Both the position numbers and the translations under genes were made by a program. A stretch of 41,881 nucleotides of DNA from Vallitalea sp. Its GTDB lineage: Bacteria > Bacillota > Clostridia > Lachnospirales > Vallitaleaceae. Shown here one piece after another: positions 36,329 through 41,881 of the stretch; the stretch's first letter is position 1; every line of letters starts with the position of its first letter. The notes below the pieces were generated by a model. That model made no database searches, had not been told where the DNA came from, and saw only the letters and a program-made list of their open reading frames with translations. The DNA is taken from assembly GCA_025210235.1 (NCBI GenBank), contig JAOASG010000070.1, positions 1 through 41,881 of the forward strand, given 5' to 3'.

Positions 36329-36496
36329 ATGAAAGAATTATATGATATTTAAAAGGAAGTCGTTTAGTATTCATTTCAAAGAATCTTGAATAATGTAGAT
36401 ATTGATTTTAATTCTGATTCCAGTCTGATATCTATCGCAACGTATATTTTAGAAAAAAGTAGTATATATACATTAACTAGAGGGAAGGGAAACTAA
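36329..36496 (+). pseudogene. Degenerate gene fragment with two in-frame stops
   Basis: A good RBS (GGAGGGG) precedes ATG 36329, but the frame hits TAA 36350 and TAG 36365 and then reads on without a stop as Y-S-F-Q-R-I-L-N-N-V-D-I-D-F-N-S and S-L-I-S-I-A-T-Y-I-L-E-K up to TAA 36494. Its second half is repeated at 35531-35596. The mostly synonymous differences between the copies show that the ancestor was protein-coding. I do not recognise the family. It abuts the GNAT gene, whose RBS lies inside the fragment's tail. Confidence 0.55.
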
Positions 36497-36497
36497 T

Positions 36498-37352
36498 ATG
36501 TTTACATATAAAACACTTGAGAGTACTGATATAGAAATAATACATGAAACATTTATAAGTGCATTTTCGGATTATCAAGTTAAAATTGATTTACCATTTT
36601 GGAAATTTCAACAAATGCTTCAAAGAAAAGGTTATACTTCATGTCTTTCAATTGGTGCATTTGAAAATGAAAAGTTAGTAGGATTTGTTCTAAATGGATT
36701 TAGAAACTGGAAAGGGTATCCAACTGTATATGACATAGGGACAGGAGTTATAGAAGAATATAGGAAGCAAGGTATAACAAGCACAATGCTTTTAAGTATT
36801 AAAGGGTTGCTCAAAGAAAAAAAAGTCGAGCAATATTTACTAGAAGTAATTCAGTCAAATACCTCTGCATTACAACTTTATAAAAAACAAGGATTTGAGA
36901 TTACTAGAAATTTCTCATGTTTTGAATTAGATAAAAATAATTATACACCAATAATGAACTATAAAGTTGAACATATAGACAAAATAAATTCAACTACTTG
37001 CAAACGATTTAAGGAATTTTGGGATTTCAACCCATCTTGGCAAAATTCCATAGACTCTATATACGCTGCATCAGATACATTTGTCTATTCTATTATTCGT
37101 TCTAATGATAATATTGTGGGATATGGTATTATTGATAAGAAAACGGGGGATATTCCTCAAATAGCAGTAGATAAGAATTATAGAGGTAAAGGAATTGCAA
37201 AAAGTATTGTTGCAGATTTATTAAAGAATACAGAATCATGTAAAGTCAATGTTAAAAATGTAGATGATGAGTGTAAGCCTATGAAAGAAATATTAATAAA
37301 GTTAGGATTTGAATTTGTCGTTAATCAGTATGAAATGATATTAAAATTATAA
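36498..37352 (+). CDS. GNAT acetyltransferase with two GNAT domains
   Basis: A 284-aa probable acetyl-CoA-dependent N-acetyltransferase. The N-terminal GNAT domain (about 1-140) has the acetyl-CoA loop in GTGVIEEYRKQGITSTM and the following N-T-S-A-L-Q-L-Y-K-K-Q-G-F-E element. The C-terminal half (about 150-284) has a second loop, IAVDKNYRGKGIAKSIV, with a closing IKLGFEFVV. Tandem GNAT proteins of this type act on small amines, aminoglycosides or peptides. The substrate cannot be assigned. RBS GAGGGAAGGGA is 8 nt upstream. A drug-modifying role would fit the neighbouring exporter and GyrI-like protein, but this is inference. Confidence 0.87.
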   Translation: MFTYKTLESTDIEIIHETFISAFSDYQVKIDLPFWKFQQMLQRKGYTSCLSIGAFENEKLVGFVLNGFRNWKGYPTVYDIGTGVIEEYRKQGITSTMLLSIKGLLKEKKVEQYLLEVIQSNTSALQLYKKQGFEITRNFSCFELDKNNYTPIMNYKVEHIDKINSTTCKRFKEFWDFNPSWQNSIDSIYAASDTFVYSIIRSNDNIVGYGIIDKKTGDIPQIAVDKNYRGKGIAKSIVADLLKNTESCKVNVKNVDDECKPMKEILIKLGFEFVVNQYEMILKL

Positions 37353-37527
37353 ATTAATATAAATACTAAATATAATGATGTTAGGAGTGAGGTAAATAAT
37401 TTTTACCTCATTAATTTAGTATTTAATGAATCAATAAATTTATTACCAATATTTGTTCTTAGTTACTTTCACTTCTAAATTTGTTTTATGTTAAACCTAT
37501 TTTACACCAGTTTATCAATGACATACT

Positions 37528-37556
37528 TTGACAAAAGTATTAAAAAAAGGTATAAT
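37528..37556 (+). promoter_or_regulatory. Perfect sigma-A consensus promoter of cassette 2
   Basis: TTGACA (37528-37533), exactly 17 bp, then TATAAT (37551-37556). Both boxes match consensus. The first gene starts at 37901, so the transcript has a leader of about 335 nt. Confidence 0.85.
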
Positions 37557-37647
37557 ATCAACAAATAGAAGATTGAGAAATAATTGACAAAAAATAATTT
37601 TATTTAGCCTATCTAGAGTACATAAATATGATATTTATTAATCTTTA

Positions 37648-37760
37648 TTAGGTAATGTTTTGATGCAAAATTGTTATCTATCATTATATCATTTAACTGA
37701 AAAATCATAATATGAGTAAGAATTTTAAATAAGGATATTACCTAAGAATTTTCAGGTAAT
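37648..37760 (+). promoter_or_regulatory. Leader segment with mutually exclusive stems
   Basis: TTAGGTAAT (37648-37656) is complementary to ATTACCTAA (37737-37745) over 9 bp. ATTACCT of the latter also pairs with AGGTAAT (37754-37760) over 7 bp with a 10-nt loop. The two pairings cannot coexist, which is the layout of an attenuator or riboswitch-like switch. TAAGAATTTT occurs three times in the leader (37717, 37743, 37873). No known riboswitch class is recognised. Confidence 0.4.
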
Positions 37761-37779
37761 TACAAAACTAGGGAATATA

Positions 37780-37843
37780 ATTCTTTACATACAATATGTA
37801 TTTGTTATTAGAAGAGGGAACCCAACATATTGTATTAAAGAAT
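37780..37843 (+). promoter_or_regulatory. Strong leader hairpin upstream of hypB copy 2
   Basis: Arms 37780-37799 and 37825-37843 form 19 bp, interrupted only by one bulged C, around a 25-nt loop containing GAGGGAACCC. No T-run follows, so it is not a simple terminator. It ends 57 nt before the hypB start and may control translation or mRNA stability. Confidence 0.6.
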
Positions 37844-37900
37844 CAACCGAATGTAGTTTTGCAATTACTTACTAAGAATTTTATATGAAAGGATAATGCT

Positions 37901-38569
37901 ATGAAAGAATTTAAAGTAATTGAAATCAAACAAAGTATTTATGAAAGTAATGACATTGAAGCAGAAAAACTTAGAAATAAATTAAAAGAAAGCAATACAT
38001 TTTTATTGAATCTAATGAGTTCGCCAGGATCGGGAAAGACAACAACGCTTTTAAGAACAATTGAACAATTAAAAGATGAAATGCGAATTGGGATTATGGA
38101 AGCTGATATTGATTCAGATGTAGATGCTAAAACAATTGCAGATGCAGGGGTAAAAACTATCCAATTACATACAGGGGGTATGTGTCATTTAGACGCTAAA
38201 ATGACTAGCGATGGACTTGATAATTTAGGAGTAGATGATTTGGATTTTGCTGTTTTAGAAAATGTAGGTAATTTAGTATGCCCAGCTGAATTTGATACTG
38301 GAGCAACTAAAAGTGCCATGATTTTATCAGTTCCTGAAGGTGACGATAAACCACTTAAGTATCCATTAATGTTTAAGGTTGTTGATGTATTATTAATTAA
38401 TAAAATTGATACTTTAGAAGTTTTTGATTTTGATATGGATGCAGTTTGTAAGAGAGCTAGAAAACTTAATCCAGATATTAAAATTATACCAATTTCAGCA
38501 CGTACAGGACAAGGAATTGAAGTATGGACAGATTGGTTAAGAACTCAAGTTATGAAAGTGAAAGAATAA
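37901..38569 (+). CDS. hypB: HypB nickel-chaperone GTPase, cassette 2
   Basis: A 222-aa paralogue of the HypB at 26555, similar over its whole length. P-loop SSPGSGKTT, EADIDSDVDA, HTGGMCHLDA with the metal-site Cys-His, E-N-V-G-N-L-V-C-P-A, and a more canonical guanine-specificity motif LLINKIDTLE (copy 1 has S-K-M-D). There is no N-terminal metal-binding extension. AAAGGA lies upstream of the ATG. A 45-nt gap leads to the flavoprotein gene. Together with HypA2 it should load nickel onto an unidentified client, or it may serve only its cassette flavoprotein. Confidence 0.93.
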   Translation: MKEFKVIEIKQSIYESNDIEAEKLRNKLKESNTFLLNLMSSPGSGKTTTLLRTIEQLKDEMRIGIMEADIDSDVDAKTIADAGVKTIQLHTGGMCHLDAKMTSDGLDNLGVDDLDFAVLENVGNLVCPAEFDTGATKSAMILSVPEGDDKPLKYPLMFKVVDVLLINKIDTLEVFDFDMDAVCKRARKLNPDIKIIPISARTGQGIEVWTDWLRTQVMKVKE

Positions 38570-38614
38570 ACATAAGTAATTGAAAATTAATAGAAGTAAG
38601 AAGGAGGAAATACC

Positions 38615-41278
38615 ATGAGAGCAAAGATTCTTGAAATGGCACAACATATAAGCGGTAGAAAAAAAGAGTATACAGAAAATGATGCTGAATACTATGTATT
38701 TGCTGACTTAGTAACTGATGAACAAGCTGATGTTGTTATTGCTATGAAAAGAAGGAAAGAAGAAGCAGTAGAAGATATAGCTAAAAGAGTGAATAAAAGT
38801 TATGCAAAAACTTTTGAACTTTGTATGCAACTTGCAGATATGGGAGTTATTGAAATTAAAACACAAGGAGATGGAACTGATAGGTTTGAACTTCCAATTT
38901 ATGTTCCAGGAATTTATGAGCTAATGATGCTAAATCGGGAACAAGCTGATGCTCATCCAGAGATAGCAAGAGCCTTTGAACAATATACCAGAGATACTGT
39001 TGAGGCTGTTACTGAGTTTATGCCAATGGGTAATGGGGCAATGCGTGTTATTCCTGTTGAATCAGCAATAAAAGCTGAAACTAGAAGAGCACCATATGAA
39101 GAAATATCATATTGGTTAACTAAATATCAAAATCATATTTGTCTTGCACCATGTCAATGTCGTTTGGTTCGTACTCAGATGGGTGAAGGTACTGGTAATT
39201 TACCAGAAGAACTATGTCTTATACTTGGAGCTACTGCTGAATCATGTATTAGAACAGGAAAAGGAAGACGTATAACTAAAGAAGAAGCTGAAGAAGTTAT
39301 TCTAAAAGCTGAAAGAAGAGGTTATATGCATCAGGTTACAAATATGGATGGAACTAATAAAATTTGGGCTATTTGTAACTGTGAAAGAGATGTTTGTCTA
39401 GCCTTACGTACTTCACAATACTTTAATACACCTAATATGTCACGCTCTAACTATATTGCAGAAGTTGATCCAGAAAAATGTGGTGCTTGTGGACAGTGTG
39501 TAGAAACATGTCCAGCTAATGCTGTTAAGTTAGGACAAAATTTATGCACAAAAAAACCAATAACATATCCATTTACTCCACTTCCTGATGATCATACTTG
39601 GGGATCACATCGTTATAATCCTAATTTCAGAGAGAATTATGAAAATGTCTATGACTGTGGTACAGCCCCATGTAAGACAACATGTCCAGCGCATATTGCT
39701 GTTCAAGCATATATTAAGTTAGCAGCTGGGGGGAAATATCTTGATGCATTAGAGCTAATTAAAAAGGAGAACCCATTACCTGCAGTGTGTGGTCGTATAT
39801 GTCCACATAATTGTGAGAGTGAATGTACTAGAGGTAATATTGATGAACCTGTTGCAATAGACGAAATTAAAAAATTTATTGCTGATAAGGAATTAGATCA
39901 AGAAACAAGATTTATTCCAGAAAAATTATTTGATTATAGTCATATTAAGATTGCTATAATAGGTTCAGGACCAGCGGGACTTTCTTGTGCATATTATTTG
40001 GCTCAAAAAGGGTATACTATAACAATCTTTGAAAAAGAACAAAAACCTGGTGGAATGTTAACTTTAGGTATTCCTTCATATAGACTTGAAAAAGATGTTG
40101 TTGAAGCTGAAATTGATGTTATTCGTCAATTAGGTGTTGAATTTAAATGTGGTGTTGAAGTAGGTAAAGATGTTACTTTAGATGAGTTACGTAAACAAGG
40201 ATATAAAGGATTCTATATTGCTATTGGTGCTCAAGGTGGTAGAAAACTTAATATTGAAGGGGAAGAGCATGAAGATGTTATTTCTGGTGTTGACTACTTA
40301 AAAGATGTCAACCTAGGCAAAGATGTTAAGACTGAAGGTAATGTTATAGTTATCGGAGGCGGTAATGTTGCAATTGACGTTGCAAGAACTTCACTTAGAA
40401 CAGGATCTAAAACTGTAAATATGTTTTGCTTAGAAGGCGAAAAAGAAATGCCTGCTCAAGATGAAGAAGTCTATGAAGCTAAAGAAGAAGGTGTTGTTGT
40501 TAACAACGGTTGGGGTCCAAAGAGAATTATTGTTGAAAATGGTAAAGTAAAAGGCGTCGAATTCAAACGTTGTTTAAGTGTCTTTAACGAAGAAGGGAAA
40601 TTTAGTCCCAAATATGATGAAAACGATATTAAAACAGTTAAAGCTGATAAAGTATTATTATCAATTGGACAGTCTATTGTTTGGGGAGATATGCTAAAAG
40701 ATAGCAAAGTAGAATTAAATCGTAATATGACTGCTAAAGCTGATTTATTAACATATGCCACAGGTGAATCAGATATTTTTGTTGGTGGTGACGTATTTAC
40801 TGGTCCAAAATTTGCTATAGATGCTATCGCTGCAGGTAAAGAGGGAGCTGATTCATTACATCGTTCTGTACATGCTGGTCAAACATTAACATTAGGAAGA
40901 AATAGAAGAATCTTCAAATCTTTAGATAAGGATAATTTAAATCTTGGAGGTTATGACACAGCTAAACGTGAGAAAATTGGTCATGATTCAACTAAGAACA
41001 ATACTTTTTCAGATCCACGTATTACATTTACGGAAGAACAACTAAAAGCAGAAACTAGTCGTTGTCTTGAATGTGGTGTTGCCCATGTTGATGAAAATAA
41101 ATGTATTGGTTGTGGAGAATGTACAGTAAGATGTAAATTTGACGCCATCACAATTCATCGTAAATTTGATGCCTATAGTTTTGGATATGAAAATATAAAA
41201 CCACATGCAGTGAAAAGAGCAATGAGTGTTAAAATAAAAACTGCTTTAAATAAAAATAGAGATTGTGTAGATAAATAA
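38615..41278 (+). CDS. Winged-helix/Fe-S/GltD-like flavoprotein, cassette 2
   Basis: An 887-aa paralogue of the protein at 27225, with the same domain order: winged-helix-like segment, Cys-rich region, ferredoxin motif C-G-A-C-G-Q-C-V-E-T-C-P, Fer4_20 domain with GTAPCKTTCPAHI and CGRICPHNCESEC, FAD site IAIIGSGPAGL, NADPH site VIVIGGGNVAIDVA, and C-terminal ferredoxin CIGCGECTVRCKFDAI. The N-terminal metal region differs: C180 and C182 are kept, but the third Cys of copy 1 is a Thr here (G-E-G-T-G-N). The Cys-dense C-N-C-C-G-C-G-C is reduced to C-N-C-E-R-D-V-C (C254, C256, C261). AGGAGG precedes the ATG. It is probably an electron-transfer partner in the same process as copy 1, with a changed cluster. 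Confidence 0.88.
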   Translation: MRAKILEMAQHISGRKKEYTENDAEYYVFADLVTDEQADVVIAMKRRKEEAVEDIAKRVNKSYAKTFELCMQLADMGVIEIKTQGDGTDRFELPIYVPGIYELMMLNREQADAHPEIARAFEQYTRDTVEAVTEFMPMGNGAMRVIPVESAIKAETRRAPYEEISYWLTKYQNHICLAPCQCRLVRTQMGEGTGNLPEELCLILGATAESCIRTGKGRRITKEEAEEVILKAERRGYMHQVTNMDGTNKIWAICNCERDVCLALRTSQYFNTPNMSRSNYIAEVDPEKCGACGQCVETCPANAVKLGQNLCTKKPITYPFTPLPDDHTWGSHRYNPNFRENYENVYDCGTAPCKTTCPAHIAVQAYIKLAAGGKYLDALELIKKENPLPAVCGRICPHNCESECTRGNIDEPVAIDEIKKFIADKELDQETRFIPEKLFDYSHIKIAIIGSGPAGLSCAYYLAQKGYTITIFEKEQKPGGMLTLGIPSYRLEKDVVEAEIDVIRQLGVEFKCGVEVGKDVTLDELRKQGYKGFYIAIGAQGGRKLNIEGEEHEDVISGVDYLKDVNLGKDVKTEGNVIVIGGGNVAIDVARTSLRTGSKTVNMFCLEGEKEMPAQDEEVYEAKEEGVVVNNGWGPKRIIVENGKVKGVEFKRCLSVFNEEGKFSPKYDENDIKTVKADKVLLSIGQSIVWGDMLKDSKVELNRNMTAKADLLTYATGESDIFVGGDVFTGPKFAIDAIAAGKEGADSLHRSVHAGQTLTLGRNRRIFKSLDKDNLNLGGYDTAKREKIGHDSTKNNTFSDPRITFTEEQLKAETSRCLECGVAHVDENKCIGCGECTVRCKFDAITIHRKFDAYSFGYENIKPHAVKRAMSVKIKTALNKNRDCVDK

Positions 41279-41317
41279 TTATCTTTATGTTAATACATAG
41301 GAAAGATAGGAAATATT

Positions 41318-41677
41318 ATGCATGAGATAACTGTATTAGTAGGACTAATAGAAATGGTCGAGAAGGCTGCAATAAGTAACAACATTAATGAAATAGATAC
41401 TGTTGTTATACAAATAGGAGAAATGTCATCAATTGTACCTAAATATATGATGGATTATTTTCCTAATGCAGCAGAAGGATCAATCTTAGAGAATTCTAAA
41501 TTAAAAATTGAGAAGATTCCAGCAAACGGATTATGTCATCACTGCAATAAGGTTTTTAGAATTGTAAAGAATAAAGGTAAATGTCCTTGTTGTAAAGCAG
41601 ATGATTGGGAAATGTTAAGTGGAATGGAGTTTATTTTAAAAGAAATTATTGTTACTAAACAAAAAGAGTATAGTTGA
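41318..41677 (+). CDS. hypA: HypA nickel metallochaperone, cassette 2
   Basis: A 119-aa HypA with the nickel-binding Met-His-Glu start and zinc loop cysteines C-H-H-C and C-P-C-C (first and fourth Cys form the usual C-x-x-C pair). It diverges more from copy 1 than the HypB pair does. It follows the flavoprotein by 39 nt and ends the cassette, with a strong terminator 35 nt later. Confidence 0.92.
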   Translation: MHEITVLVGLIEMVEKAAISNNINEIDTVVIQIGEMSSIVPKYMMDYFPNAAEGSILENSKLKIEKIPANGLCHHCNKVFRIVKNKGKCPCCKADDWEMLSGMEFILKEIIVTKQKEYS

Positions 41678-41712
41678 CATGAGTTTTATTAACTCTCAAA
41701 ACCTTTAAATAC

Positions 41713-41747
41713 AATCATGGTAATTTAATTATTACCATGATTTGTTT
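41713..41747 (+). terminator. Intrinsic terminator of cassette 2
   Basis: A perfect 11-bp inverted repeat, AATCATGGTAA (41713-41723) and TTACCATGATT (41732-41742), with an 8-nt loop and a short T-rich tail. The tail is cut short by a group II intron starting at 41748. Confidence 0.85.
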
Positions 41748-41881
41748 GTGTGCCAGGCATGGCACTAATCTAGCTAGTGAAAGTCTAGCCACGGGTATTT
41801 ACCGCCAAGTGTAGCGAACCACAAGTTGGTATCAGTAACGATATAGATGAAGGAAGTGGTGTAGCAAAATTCTTGAGCCTA
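41748..41881 (+). mobile_element. 5' part of a group II intron, probably bacterial class C (truncated by window)
   Basis: GTGTGCCAGGCATGG at 41748 matches the 5' splice-site consensus and domain I start of class C introns (such as the Oceanobacillus iheyensis intron). It is followed by C-T-A-G-x(n)-GTGAAAGTC and a later GATGAAGGAAG segment, also found in those introns. Insertion directly after an intrinsic terminator is the target habit of class C introns. Only 134 bases are visible. The reverse-transcriptase frame and domains V-VI would lie beyond the right edge. Confidence 0.75.

Noticed and set aside
37583..37620. Second TTGACA-like box just after the cassette 2 promoter
   Set aside because: No -10 match lies 16-18 bp downstream; the perfect promoter at 37528-37556 is sufficient.
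37841..37900. Small leader-peptide frame ahead of hypB copy 2
   Set aside because: No ATG with a ribosome-binding site opens a frame there other than hypB itself.
1..41881. CRISPR arrays, tRNA or rRNA genes
   Set aside because: No regularly spaced repeats, no cloverleaf with a T-loop GTTCGAATC-type signature and no rRNA-like GC-rich conserved blocks were found by reading.

Overview
The window is AT-rich DNA (roughly 30% G+C) with clostridial hallmarks: strong GGAGG ribosome-binding sites, GTG and TTG starts, intrinsic terminators, YesM/YesN-type two-component regulation of a carbohydrate ABC transporter, large chemoreceptors and an SLH-domain protein. It suggests a motile, probably saccharolytic anaerobe of the Clostridia (Lachnospirales-like). 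The species cannot be named from the sequence.

Layout. 1-163: tail of an S-layer-homology protein with its terminator. 283-2325: a dCache chemoreceptor. 2460-11842: a tightly packed six-gene operon (DUF4132 protein, MoxR AAA+ ATPase, DUF5682 protein, vWA protein, SWIM zinc-finger protein, 91-aa unknown) matching E. coli yehI/yehL/yehM/yehP/yehQ in parts and order. 11872-14417 (minus): YesM-like histidine kinase and YesN-like AraC response regulator, divergent from 14632-20874, which encodes two LplB/LplC-type permeases, a solute-binding lipoprotein and a cytoplasmic GH116 glycosidase. The regulator pair probably senses the oligosaccharide that the transporter imports and the glycosidase cleaves. 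21115-26216 (minus): a second chemoreceptor, a PsiE-like membrane protein, and a two-gene unit in which a transposase-derived protein lacking the catalytic Glu precedes an FAD oxidoreductase.

26555-30394 and 37901-41677 hold two paralogous copies of one three-gene cassette: hypB, a roughly 900-aa winged-helix/Fe-S/GltD-like flavoprotein, and hypA. No hydrogenase and no hypCDEF gene is visible. Between the copies are a third chemoreceptor, an ABC exporter with its PadR regulator behind an operator-overlapped promoter, a GyrI-like protein, degenerate gene fragments and a two-domain GNAT acetyltransferase. The second cassette has a consensus promoter and a long leader with strong, partly mutually exclusive inverted repeats. 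The window ends inside the 5' part of a group II intron, apparently class C, inserted just downstream of the hypA2 terminator.

The best candidates for an undescribed system are the duplicated HypB/flavo-Fe-S/HypA cassette, with its divergent cysteine ligands and structured leader, and the yeh-like MoxR/vWA operon.
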